Assembly: GCA_016718155.1 (NCBI GenBank) | Contig: JADKEH010000045.1 | Location: forward strand, 1 to 21,605 | DNA: 21,605 nt | Direction: 5' to 3' | Source: Candidatus Rhodoferax randersensis | GTDB lineage: Bacteria; Pseudomonadota; Gammaproteobacteria; Burkholderiales; Burkholderiaceae_C | Shown here: one piece after another, positions 1 through 8,100 of the stretch | How positions within the stretch are numbered: the first letter of the stretch is position 1 | Layout of the letters: every line of letters begins with the position of its first letter | The notes under the pieces: generated by a model | What the model saw: the letters and a program-made list of their open reading frames with translations, nothing else | What the model was told of the DNA's origin: nothing | The model's database searches: none | Translations under genes and position numbers: made by a program

Positions 1-7
1 CCGCCGG

Positions 8-417
8 TTACTTGTGCGCCTGCGCGACGCACTGCTCGCGCAGGGGCGCTAACCCGGTCGTAAGCGGCTTGCAGTTCCTTGACATCTTGCCGTACTGGTT
101 TTCTGACTTGGATTCGGTCAGGGATCACCCGTACTCCGCAAAGGTCAGCGGTGCGGGCAGACCCTTTCGGACGCAATCGCAAAAGGACTGGTCACCATAG
201 ACCTTCACGCAGTGCAATTTACGGGGCACCGACATCCGTTCGGCCAGGGTCTTGGTGCAGCCGCTCTTTGGCTGGCCTCCAGTTGCTCGATCTGGGGCAG
301 GGTCTGCGCTAGGGCGGGTGGGAGGTTCGGGCAGGCGACCACGGCGGCCGTACAAAGTCGGTCGCGACCAACTTTTGAAGTGGAAAGAGGGAGTTTCGCC
401 GTACCCGATTGTGCCAC
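8..417 (-). CDS. small exported cysteine-containing protein of unknown function (frameshifted)
   Basis: No function is assigned. Read on the minus strand with two or more single-base corrections, the pieces join into one short protein. It starts with a possible GTG at 417 and a signal-peptide-like stretch ending in ALAQ. This is followed by TLPQIEQLEASQ, then KLHCVKVYGDQSFCDC, then KGLPAPLTFAEY, then LTESKSENQYGKM, and finally REQCVAQAHK before a TAA at 8-10. The cysteines (HC..., FCDC, ...QCV) and the export signal suggest a periplasmic, possibly disulfide-bonded protein of about 125 residues. From memory, this resembles small uncharacterised proteins of Comamonadaceae; that is a recollection, not a search. 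Frame breaks fall near 270-290, near 125 and near 70. The N-terminus is the least certain part. It lies directly downstream of the chemoreceptor gene on the same strand, with no clear terminator between them. Confidence 0.5.
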
Positions 418-449
418 CGGGCGCCACTGCCACCCAAAACTGAGGTGAC

Positions 450-2168
450 ATCGAGAATGAGGTTGACGAGCCTTGACCCCGGCACTCGCTCCACAGTTAG
501 GGCTGCTTGGTTCCCACCCGACCCGTTTGGCCGCTTTACCATGCGGGAAGGCCCGTCAGCCTTGGATTGTAATGGCTCAGGTGGATTGACTGCGGAGAGC
601 CTGAACACGCTGACCAGATCAGACAGCTTGGCGGCCGGGTTTCATGGACTCTGCGGCCGACGCCGCCTTGCTCGACCAGCGCCGCATTCTGCTGCGACGC
701 TGTCCACTGCGGTGATGGCCTCTATTGATCTGGTCGATGCCGGAGGACTGCTCGGCGCTGGCCGGTGGCGATTTCGCTTTCAACGATCTCGGTCACCCGT
801 TTTCACGCCGCTCTGGACCTCGGTCATGGTGTTGCTGGCCTCGGGTCGACTCAGACGCGTGCCGTGCTCGACATTGCTGACGGATCTGTCGATCAGGGTC
901 TTGATTTCATTCCCGGCACCGGCCGAGCGCTGCGCCAGCTGCGCACCCCGGCGGCCACCAACGCAAAGCCACGGCCCCGTTTTCGCCGGCAACGAGCGGC
1001 CTCCACCGCCGCATTGAGCGCCGGTGATTGGTCTGGAACGCGATGCCGTCGATCACACCGGATGATGTCGACTATCTTGCGCGACGAGGCGTTGACCGGT
1101 GCCCAAGGTTTTGTACCCAAGCTCGACCACGGCGCCGCCCTTCTTGACGGCGATCTGCGAGGCCGACGCTGCCAACTGCTGGCATGGCGCGCGTTATCGG
1201 CGTTTTGCTTGACGGTGCTGGTGAGCTGTTCCATCGAGGCGGCGGTTCTCCAGCGAGCTGGCCTCGTTGTTCGGTACGGGCCGACAGGTCGTTGTTGCCG
1301 GCCGCGATTTGATTGGAGGCGATGGCAATGGAATCGGTGCCGTGGCGCACCTCATCGACGATGTTGGCAATGCTGTCGCGCATGGTTCGAATGGCGTGCA
1401 GCAGGCCGCTGCGGTCGCCTGCTCTGAGCGTGATGTTTGACGACAGATCGCCCCCTTGGCCATGTGTGGTCGGTGATGTCCATCGCGTAGTCCGGCTCGC
1501 CACCGAGTTGACGCAATAAGCCGCGCGAGATCACTCACACCGATGCCCAGCAGCACGCCAGCCAACAGCAGCGCGCCCAGCCCGAAGCTGACGATGCGGT
1601 CTCGAATGCTGGCTTGCACCGTGTCCACGTATACCCCCGAGCCCACCACCCAGCCCCACGGCGCGAAACCCGCCACATAGGAGACCTTGGGCTGCGGATC
1701 GGTGCTGCCGGGCTTGGGCCACATGTAGTTGACAAAGCCCGCGCCCTTGGCCTGGACCGTTTCGACAAACTCGACGAACAGGCGCTTGCCGTTCGGATCC
1801 TTGGTGTCGGTCTGTTCCTTGCCCACCATGTCGGCCCGGATCGATGCATGATGATCTTGGTCTGCATGTCATTGATCCAGAAGTACTCGGTCTTGTTGTA
1901 ACGCAGCGTGCGCAGGCTCTCGATGGCCTGTTTCTTGCCCTCTTCTTCGGGTAGCTTGCCCTTGGCGACCAGGTCGTGGTAGTACGCAACCAGGCTGTGT
2001 GCGGTCTCCACGTTTTGGCGCACGCTGTCCTTTGCGCTCGTCCATGATCAGGCTGTATTCGGACATCAGGGTGATGACCGCCATCACGGCGATGCCGATA
2101 ACGGCGCTGGCGCTGAGCACGGTCAGCCGTTTGGCGATGCTCATGGCGTGAAGACTGCTGAGGCTCAT
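450..2168 (-). CDS. methyl-accepting chemotaxis protein with sCache-type sensor domain (multiply frameshifted)
   Basis: This is a membrane chemoreceptor that would signal to CheA/CheW. The start at 2168 (ATG) has an AGGAG ribosome site about 9 bases upstream and opens MSLSSLHAMSIAKRL followed by a transmembrane helix. The periplasmic part carries sCache-like pieces: AHSLVAYYHDLVAKG, LRYNKTEYFWINDMQ, NGKRLFVEFV and APWGWVVGSGVYVD. A second transmembrane helix (FGLGALLLAGVLLGI) and a HAMP-like linker follow. The signalling domain is clear: ITLRAGDRSGLLHAI, MEQLTSTVKQNADNARHAS, ALNAAVEAA, GRGFALVAA and QRSAGAGNEIKTLID, then a tail with LSDLVSVFRLS near 610. At least eight frame changes are needed (about 2030, 1845, 1510, 1440, 1250, 1120, 985, 780-620). 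The domain order is intact, so the breaks look like base-calling errors. The 3' end is uncertain, and no CheR-type C-terminal pentapeptide was recognised. Confidence 0.85.
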
Positions 2169-2232
2169 GATGTAAGTCTCCTGTGGGGATGAGATACATG
2201 GACGCAAAGCCATGCTACACGCAAAGTTCCGC

Positions 2233-2269
2233 GCTGTCTCGCGGCAAGGACAGCCGCGAGGACAGCCGC
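2233..2269. repeat. hairpin overlapping an 11-base direct repeat in the divergent MCP/MFS gap
   Basis: Bases 2233-2245 pair with 2253-2266 in a 13-bp stem with one bulged base (G2260) and a 7-base loop. The core is CTCGCGGC facing GCCGCGAG. Superimposed on it, AGGACAGCCGC occurs at 2247-2257 and again at 2259-2269, a 12-base period. It lies between the chemoreceptor start (2168) and the MFS start (2332). It could be a regulator site or an RNA hairpin; neither strand has a following T-tract, so it is not a standard terminator. Confidence 0.5.
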
Positions 2270-2319
2270 TCAGACGTTCAATCCTGACCTTGTGGGGCAG
2301 GCCGCAGCGGCGCTTTGGC

Positions 2320-2325
2320 GACAAT
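2320..2325 (+). promoter_or_regulatory. putative -10 box for a leaderless MFS transcript
   Basis: GACAAT sits exactly six bases before the ATG at 2332. That would put the transcription start on or next to the A of the start codon. No Shine-Dalgarno sequence precedes the ATG, and no convincing -35 box is seen at 17 bases. The same spacing recurs in front of dnaX (TAGAAT at 3575). Confidence 0.4.
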
Positions 2326-2331
2326 AGCCGC

Positions 2332-3564
2332 ATGCACAATTTGGCAACGCACGATCGACGACTGGTGGGCTGGCTGTCGCTGGCGCAACTGATCAGTTGG
2401 GGCACCTTGTTCTACACCTTTGCCCTGATCATGGCCCCGGTCGAACGCGAGCTGGGCTTGAGCCGCGCCCAGTCCTCGGTGGCGTTCAGCCTCGCGCTGC
2501 TGGTGGAAGGGCTGATGGCCTACCCGGTGGGGCGACTGATTGACCGGGGCCAGAGCGCTGGGTCATGACGGCGGGCTCGGTGCTGGCCGGGGCCTGTCTG
2601 ATCCTGCATGGCTGGGTCACCAGCGCCGCAGGTTTCTATGCGGTCTGGGCCGGGCTTGGCGTGGCGATGTCGGCGGTCCTGTATTCGCCGGTGTTTGCCG
2701 TGGTCACGCGCCGCTACCCGCAGGATTTTCGCCGGGCCATCATCACCATGACCTTTCTGGGCGGGTTGGCCAGCACCGTGTTCATTCCGGTCACATCTGG
2801 CTGATTGCGGCGGTGGGTTGGCGCGACGCGCTCATCAGCCTGGCTGCCTTGCATTGGTTGGTGTGCGCGCCCCTGCATGCGATCGCGCTGCGCGGCCAGG
2901 TCCCGCGTTCCCCAGTGGCGCGGACCCATGACCCGGCCGTCGACCAGACCGAGCCCGACAGCGCGGCGCGTCACTTTTTCAGTGCACCGTTCTTGCTGGT
3001 TGGGGCGTTTGTCATGCTGATGACGCCGGCCACCGCGGCGGTGCCCGCGCACCTGGTCAACCTGCTGCGCGAAAACGGCCTGAGCGAGGTCTGGGTGATC
3101 GCCGTCCCGGCCAGCATTGGCGTCATCCAGGTGCTGGGCCGTCTGCTGCTGTATTTTTTTGAACATCGCTTTGATCTGCACCAGGCCAATCGCTTCATTC
3201 CGGGTTGATTCCAGTCGGGCTGGTGGCTCTGCTGGTTGCGCCGCTGCTGGGGGCCGCGCATGCCTGGGCCGTGCTGCTGTTCGTAGTGCTGTACGGCATG
3301 GGTAACGGCATGCTGACGATTGTCAAGGGAACCGCGATGGCCCAGTACGTCAACCGTGAGCATGTGGCCACCCTCAATGGCGCGCTGGGGCTGCCCCTGG
3401 CGCTGGTGCGCGCGGCATCACCTTGGCTGCTGGGCGTGATGTGGACCACGCAGTCGGGCTATGCGCAGGGCTTGTGGATGCTGCTGGCCACCAGCGTCAT
3501 GGGGGTGGGCGCGCTGGTGTTGGCGCAACGGTTCTCGATGGCGCGTCGCAAAGCGACGGCCTGA
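2332..3564 (+). CDS. major facilitator superfamily transporter (frameshifted)
   Basis: This is an inner-membrane secondary transporter of about 410 residues; the substrate is unknown. It begins MHNLATHDRRLVGWLSLAQL and shows a run of hydrophobic helices typical of a 12-helix MFS protein. These include LISWGTLFYTFALIMAP, the loop GLMAYPVGRLIDRG (an MFS motif A-like segment between helices 2 and 3), VLAGACLILHGW, FLVG-type helices near 2985-3040, and AWAVLLFVVLYGMGNG in the C-terminal half. The last residues are RRKATA before TGA at 3562. Three frame changes are required, near 2553 (one G apparently missing after GGCCAG), near 2800 and near 3205. All three leave recognisable protein on both sides. 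It is divergent from the chemoreceptor, and dnaX begins only 22 bases after its stop if the intron is ignored. Confidence 0.8.
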
Positions 3565-3574
3565 GTCCACCACT

Positions 3575-3580
3575 TAGAAT
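3575..3580 (+). promoter_or_regulatory. putative -10 box of the ancestral dnaX promoter
   Basis: TAGAAT lies six bases before an ATG at 3587, with CTGCGC between them. The arrangement matches the one before the MFS gene and suggests that dnaX was originally transcribed as a leaderless message. The group II intron begins immediately after this ATG. A transcript starting at 3587 would therefore lack the upstream exon bases (IBS1/IBS2) that a group II intron needs for splicing. Confidence 0.4.
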
Positions 3581-4159
3581 CTGCGCATGGTGCGTCCTGA
3601 AGAATCCGCAATTGAAAGCAGCCTGCTGCAAGAGGTGGCGGATTCGCGCTGTATTGAACCAGCGGGTGCAAGTCCCGCGCGGGTAATCGTCGCAGAGCCC
3701 GCTAGCAGACCCCGGACACGGCAAGAGATTGCGGCGTCTGAGCGGGGTGTCAAAAGCCCTTGGAAACGAGGGGAGCAAGTTCGCGGGCCACAACATAAAG
3801 TGAAGCCTGCAGCCTCGTCAGATTTACAAAGTGCAAGCCGAGCCGCTCATGTCACGGCGAAGGCCACGTCCTCAGACCTGCAAGCGAATGGGACTGGGGG
3901 TTGCACCGGGGTATGGGGAGTGGCACGCGAACACGGCTCAATACGGAACAGGAGAGACCCGTCTGTGCGGCCCCGGTCAGGGCAAGGCGACTCGTATAAG
4001 CCCAAGGCGAAATCGAGCGCTGCACAGCGGGAGTCCGAGGGGAACATAGTACCGACAGGCTTGGCGCAAGCCAAGCCTACGAAGGCCGCGCGGCATAACG
4101 CGGTTGGAGGGAAGGCTCCCTGCGGTGGTCATGTTGACAGAGCAGGTAAGCACGAGGGA

Positions 4160-5527
4160 ATGGCCGGCCAGACCGGACCTAAGCACCCCGACGGTGAACA
4201 ACCGAGCGACAAAGTGCGACAACTGCAAAGGCAACTTTGGGCCGCAGCCAAGCAAGCGCGGGACAGACGCTTTCACGCCGTGTACGACAAAACATACAGG
4301 GCCGACATCCTGTATGAAGCGTGGAAGCGAGTGCGCAGCAATCGAGGCGCCGCCGGAGTAGACCGGCAAAGCATCGAAGAAGTAGAGCGGTATGGCGTAC
4401 AGCGCCTGTTACAAGAGCTGGGCGTCGAACTGCGAGCAGGTCGATACAAGGCGCAAGTCGTACGGCGCACCTACATACCCAAGGCCAATGGAGACAAACG
4501 CCCCTTGGGCATCCCTACGGTACGTGATCGAGTCGTGCAAATGGCGGCCAAACTGGTACTTGAGCCGATCTTCGAGGCGGACTTCATGCCCACCTCGTAT
4601 GGTTTTAGGCCCCGGCGCGGCGCAGTCATGGCCCTGGAGCACCTCAGGCAACTGGGTGCGCGCGGGGGCCAGCACGTACTTGACGCAGACATCCGCGACT
4701 ACTTTGGCAGCATAGAGCACGACAAGCTGCTGACCCTGGTTGGGCAGCGCGTAAGTGATCCACGCATGCTCAAGCTGCTACGCCAATGGCTGCAAGCAGG
4801 CGTGTTGGAGGACGGCAAGATAAACCAGCCCAAGGCGGGAACGCCCCAAGGCGGCGTGATATCCCCGCTGCTATCCAACATTTATCTGCACGTACTGGAC
4901 AAGGTGTGGGCAAAGCACTGCGCACACCTGGGCACGCTGGTGCGATACGCGGACGACTTCGTGGTCATGAGCGAAAGCCAAGAAGACTGCGAAGAAGCCC
5001 AAAGACGCATCGAACACGTGCTAGGGCGATTGGGATTGAAGCTGCACCCACAAAAGACGCGACGCGTGAACTTGGCAGATGGCCGCGAAGGATTCGATTT
5101 CCTGGGCTGCCACCTGCACAAGCGCATGAGCGGGCGATTGTGGGCGCAAAGAGGACTAAGACGCTACTACCTACACCGCTGGCCCAGCCCACGCGCGATG
5201 AAGCGCGTGCGGGCCAAGGTGAAGGAGCTGACACCCAGGGGGCGATGCCACCAGGACATACGCAGCGTCATAGCCCAACTCAACCCGCTGCTTAGAGGCT
5301 GGGGGCAGTACTTCGGAAGTGGCAACGCAGCGCGGCAGTTCATCTCGGTGGACGACTACGTTGTAAGGCGACTCAAGAGTCTGAGGCTCAAGCGAGCCGG
5401 CAGCCGCCTCAAAGCAGGCCAAGCCCGTCGCTGGAGGCGTGAGTATTTTGAAAGTCTTGGGCTGTATCGACTGCGAGGCACGATCCGCTATCCTGACAAG
5501 CCCCCTGGTAACAGGAGGCACGCGTAA
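4160..5527 (+). CDS. ltrA: group II intron-encoded reverse transcriptase/maturase
   Basis: The protein reverse-transcribes the intron RNA and assists its splicing. The chosen start gives 455 residues, typical for the family, beginning MAGQTGPKHPDGEQPSDKV just after a GAGGG motif. The reverse transcriptase core is complete: KANGDKRPLGIPTVRDR, YGFRPRRGA, LDADIRDYFGSI (first catalytic Asp), GTPQGGVISPLLSNIYLH (from about residue 227) and the YADD active site at about 263-266. The thumb and maturase (X) domain follow, with GFDFLGCHLHKRMSGRLW and LNPLLRGWGQYF (about 374-385). There is no HNH endonuclease after the maturase domain; the protein ends GLYRLRGTIRYPDKPPGN. The frame is intact, so the element could be active. 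The same frame stays open upstream to an ATG at 3587, but that start would read through the ribozyme and is less likely. Confidence 0.95.
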   Translation: MAGQTGPKHPDGEQPSDKVRQLQRQLWAAAKQARDRRFHAVYDKTYRADILYEAWKRVRSNRGAAGVDRQSIEEVERYGVQRLLQELGVELRAGRYKAQVVRRTYIPKANGDKRPLGIPTVRDRVVQMAAKLVLEPIFEADFMPTSYGFRPRRGAVMALEHLRQLGARGGQHVLDADIRDYFGSIEHDKLLTLVGQRVSDPRMLKLLRQWLQAGVLEDGKINQPKAGTPQGGVISPLLSNIYLHVLDKVWAKHCAHLGTLVRYADDFVVMSESQEDCEEAQRRIEHVLGRLGLKLHPQKTRRVNLADGREGFDFLGCHLHKRMSGRLWAQRGLRRYYLHRWPSPRAMKRVRAKVKELTPRGRCHQDIRSVIAQLNPLLRGWGQYFGSGNAARQFISVDDYVVRRLKSLRLKRAGSRLKAGQARRWRREYFESLGLYRLRGTIRYPDKPPGNRRHA

Positions 5528-5552
5528 TGCTGCGAGCCGACAGGCCACCGGT

Positions 5553-5585
5553 AAGCCGTGTGCGGGAAATCCGCACGCACGGTTT
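5553..5585 (+). ncRNA. group II intron domain V (catalytic hairpin)
   Basis: The lower stem AAGCCGTG pairs with CACGGTTT over 8 bp and contains the AGC catalytic triad at 5554-5556. The upper stem TGCGG pairs with CCGCA around a GAAA-type loop. The hallmark two-base bulge (CG) separates the two stems on the 3' side. The total is 33 bases, against the usual 34. It starts 25 bases after the maturase stop codon, as expected. Confidence 0.9.
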
Positions 5586-5590
5586 GAAAG

Positions 5591-5643
5591 GGGGCGTTGG
5601 CTCTTTGTTAACGGCCTTCGGGCTCTAGAAAAGAACCAACGTC
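5591..5643 (+). ncRNA. group II intron domain VI-like hairpin
   Basis: GGCGTTGG pairs with CCAACGTC near 5643, including one G-U pair. A further partly paired segment, CTCTTT against AAAGAA, encloses GGCCTTCGGGCT. The unpaired A opposite C in the second segment is a candidate branch point. The region joins domain V to the 3' splice site. The exact branch A and end are not settled by sequence alone. Confidence 0.6.
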
Positions 5644-5648
5644 TACCA

Positions 5649-7507
5649 ATGTCCTATCTCGTACTGGCCCGCAAGTACCGACCCCGCAATTTCTCGGAAA
5701 TGGTGGGGCAGGAGCATGTGGTGCGTGCCCTGAGCAATGCGCTGCAATCGCAGCGACTGCACCATGCCTACCTGTTCACTGGCACGCGTGGCGTGGGCAA
5801 GACCACGGTGTCGCGCATTCTGGCCAAGTCGCTCAACTGCCAGGGCCCGGACGGGCAGGGCGGCATCACCGCCACGCCCTGTGGTGTCTGCAGGCCTGCC
5901 GCGACATCGATTCGGGCCGCTTTGTGGACTACACGGAGCTCGATGCCGCCTCTAACCGGGGCGTGGAAGAGGTTCAGTCGCTGCTGGAGCAGGCGGTGTA
6001 CAAGCCGGTGCAGGGGCGCTTCAAGGTCTTCATGATCGACGAGGTGCACATGCTCACCAACACGGCCTTCAACGCCATGTTGAAGACGCTGGAAGAGCCG
6101 CCCGAGTACCTCAAGTTTGTGCTGGCCACCACCGACCCGCAGAAGGTACCCGTCACGGTGCTGTCGCGCTGCCTGCAGTTCAACCTGCGCCCGATGGCGC
6201 CAGAGACCATTCTGGAACACCTGCAGCATGTGCTGCGGGCCGAACAGGTGAGTACCGATACACCGTCTCTGCGTCTGCTGGCGCGTGCTGCGCGCGGCTC
6301 CATGCGTGACGCCTTGTCGCTCACCGACCAGGCCATCGCTTTTGGCGCCGGCGTGCTGCAGGAAGCCACGGTGCGCCAGATGCTGGGCAGCGTCGACCGG
6401 TCCTACGTGTTTCGGCTGATCGAGGCGCTGGCGCAGGGCGACGGCAAGGCCGTGGTGGAGACCTCGGAGACCTTGCGCCTGAACGGGCTCAGCGCGGCCT
6501 CGACGCTCGATGAGATGAGCTCGGTGCTGCAACGCATGGCGGTACTGCAGGCGGTGCCCGATGCGCCCGAGGATGGTGACCCCGAGGCGGCGGGCACCGC
6601 GCGCCTGGCGCAGTTGATGCCGGCCGACGAGACGCAACTGCTGTACAGCATGTGCCTGCACGGGCGCGCCGAGCTGGGGCTGGCACCCGATGAGTATGCG
6701 GCGCTGACCATGGTGCTGCTGCGACTGTTGGCGTTCAAGCCGATTGCCGGTGCGCCAGCGGCTAAGAGCCAATCGGCTGAAAAACTCCTGATTGACGCCG
6801 CCCCAGTGACGGCCGGTTCGGCTTCGGTGGTCGAGGCGCCGAAAATGCCCGTATTGGCCGTCACTGCTACACGCACGATCGCTGCAGCGGCCGCGAAGCC
6901 CGTGCCGCCAGCCGCTCACCCACCACCCGGACAGGTGTTGCATGTGGTCAATCCGGCGCTGGCACCCGCTGCGTCCCACCCGGTTGGGGGTACGGGCATG
7001 GTGTCCGCCCGCGCCGAGGCGGTGCCCGAGGCCATGCAGGTGCTCGCGATCCCGGTGCGGGTGCAGGCGGATTCGCGCGCCGAGGCCGCCGCCGGTCAGG
7101 TGGCCGAGGTGCGGTTGGTCCCGACCGAAGACGGCGCGTTCTGGCACGCCACGGTGCAGCAGTTGATCCAGGATGAGGCGATTGCTGCGCTGGTGCGGGA
7201 ACTCGCTTTGCAGTCGCAACTGGTGGCGCGTGATACCGACCAATGGTTGCTGCGGGTCGAGCGCGAATCGCTCAATCAGCCAGGCAGCCGCGACCGGCTC
7301 AGCGCAGCCTTGGCGGCGGCAGGCTACAGTGTGCGCCTGGCGGTGGAGATCGGCCGGGTCACCGACAGCCCGGCGCGACGTAACGCCCAGCTTGCAGCCG
7401 AGCGGCAACTGGAAGCCGAGCGAACGATTTTTGAAGACCCGTTCGTGCAGACCATCATGCGTGACTTCGGTGCCAAAGTCGTGCCCGGCACGATCAAGGC
7501 TGTTTAG
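5649..7507 (+). CDS. dnaX: DNA polymerase III subunits gamma/tau (one frameshift)
   Basis: This is the clamp-loader ATPase of the replicative polymerase. The N-terminus MSYLVLARKYRPRNFSEMVG is diagnostic. Walker A is GTRGVGKT at residues 45-52. The zinc cluster follows (Cys in SLNCQG, then PCGVC). Later come ELDAASNRGVEEVQ, Walker B with FMIDEVHML, and the SRC sensor motif TVLSRCLQFNLRP. After about residue 360 there is an Ala/Pro-rich linker and a tau-type C-terminal domain, for about 620 residues in all. One frame break lies at about 5888: GTCTGCAGGCCTGC should read GTCTGCCAGGCCTGC, so one C is missing. That restores VCQACRDID and the last zinc cysteine. The gene is essential, so this is probably a sequencing error. 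It forms the conserved dnaX-ybaB-recR block. No ribosome site precedes the ATG, since intron sequence lies directly upstream. Confidence 0.95.
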
Positions 7508-7536
7508 GGAGACTTCCGGGATTCATGACAATACGT

Positions 7537-7704
7537 CGTCATTGCGAGCGCAGCGCTTGCCATGAAACGGTCGTCATTGCGAACGAAGTGAAGCAATCCA
7601 GGACCCCTGAATCCATGGACTGCCGCGCTGCGCTCGCAGTGACGCCATCAGGTTCAAGGTCCGTGTGCGGTTCAGACCCGGAACTGGAGCCTCGCCATGA
7701 CAGG
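7537..7704. repeat. composite dispersed inverted-repeat element, copy 1
   Basis: The element is built from arms of the type CGTCATTGCGA...GCAATCCA and their reverse complements (CTGCCGCGCTGCGCTCGCA then GTGACG). It then has a shared block, GGTTCAAGGTCCGTGTGCGG, at 7651-7670, and ends CCTCGCCATGAC. A second copy with the same order and nearly the same spacing lies at 13503-13720. It fills the gap between dnaX and ybaB. It is non-coding in appearance and could fold as RNA from either strand. Confidence 0.75.
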
Positions 7705-7761
7705 TTCTGCTTGCAGGCATTTTGGAAAACGTCAATAGTTTGTTAAACCAAGGAAAGAAAC

Positions 7762-8094
7762 ATGTTCAACAAAGGACAACTCGCGGGACTGATGAAGCAG
7801 GCGCAGGCCATGCAGGACAACATGAAGAAGGCCCAGGACAGGCTGGGCAACATCGAAGTGACCGGCGAATCCGGCGCTGGTCTGGTGAAGGTCACCATGA
7901 CCTGCAAGCACGATGTGCGTCGCGTCACGATCGACCCCAGCTTGCTGTCTGAAGACAAAGACATGCTGGAGGACCTGGTGGCCGCCGCCTTCAATGCCGC
8001 AGTGCGCAAGGCCGAGGACACCTCGCAGGAGAAGATGGGCAAGCTCACGGCCGGCATGCCCGGTCTCCCAGGCGGCATGAAGTTCCCGTTTTAA
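7762..8094 (+). CDS. ybaB: YbaB/EbfC family nucleoid-associated protein
   Basis: This is a small DNA-binding protein that acts as a homodimer on the nucleoid and is usually encoded between dnaX and recR. It has 110 residues and starts MFNKGQLAGLMKQAQAMQDN. An AAGGA ribosome site is correctly spaced before the ATG. The family pattern is complete: a first helix rich in Gln/Met/Lys; the strands IEVTGESGAGLVKVTMTCKH and VRRVTIDPSLL; then a long helix EDLVAAAFNAAVRKAE and a Gly/Pro/Met-rich tail (AGMPGLPGGMKFPF). recR starts six bases after its stop, so the two genes are co-transcribed. It is one of the genes here with no frame break. Confidence 0.95.
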   Translation: MFNKGQLAGLMKQAQAMQDNMKKAQDRLGNIEVTGESGAGLVKVTMTCKHDVRRVTIDPSLLSEDKDMLEDLVAAAFNAAVRKAEDTSQEKMGKLTAGMPGLPGGMKFPF

Positions 8095-8100
8095 GCCCAC

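Larger units (their letters stand above)
3590..5650 (+). mobile_element. group II intron inserted at the dnaX start codon
   Basis: This is a self-splicing retroelement of about 2.06 kb in sense orientation with dnaX. The 5' end is GTGCG at 3590, the usual group II intron start. A GGGTGCAAGTCCCG segment near 3663 is typical of domain I. The reverse transcriptase/maturase occupies the domain IV position. A clear catalytic domain V (5553-5585) and a domain VI-like hairpin follow. The 3' end is placed at either AC (5646) or AT (5650), both matching the A-pyrimidine rule. Ending at 5650 rebuilds the dnaX ATG best if one G at 3589-3590 is surplus. A candidate EBS1 is TGTGCG at 3964-3969, which could pair with exon bases CGCATG, partly by G-U pairs. 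The structural class was not assigned. Confidence 0.9.

Noticed and set aside
3544..3558. Class C intron insertion after a terminator hairpin (CGTCGC-AAA-GCGACG)
   Set aside because: The hairpin is within the last MFS codons, about 30 bases before the intron, with no T-tract; class C introns insert directly after the stem.
3587..5527. 646-codon start for the intron reverse transcriptase
   Set aside because: The extra 190 residues would be encoded by the ribozyme and depend on an uncertain G; the 455-residue form from 4160 fits the family length and conserved N-terminus.
5880..5900. Programmed frameshift in dnaX giving a short product
   Set aside because: The gamma/tau frameshift of E. coli lies far downstream at a slippery A-rich site. 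This break is near residue 81 at a C run and is mended by one base.
6778..6786. GAAAAAC in dnaX as a gamma/tau slippery site
   Set aside because: Only five A in a row and no A AAA AAG heptamer or clear stimulatory hairpin was seen.
5768..7408. 546-codon open frame on the minus strand opposite dnaX
   Set aside because: Its wording (His/Arg/Gln-rich, no domain) is that of an antisense shadow of a GC-rich gene, and dnaX on the plus strand is unmistakable.
7537..7704. CRISPR-like repeats in the dnaX-ybaB gap
   Set aside because: Arms are palindromic and degenerate, without regularly spaced identical repeats or unique spacers.
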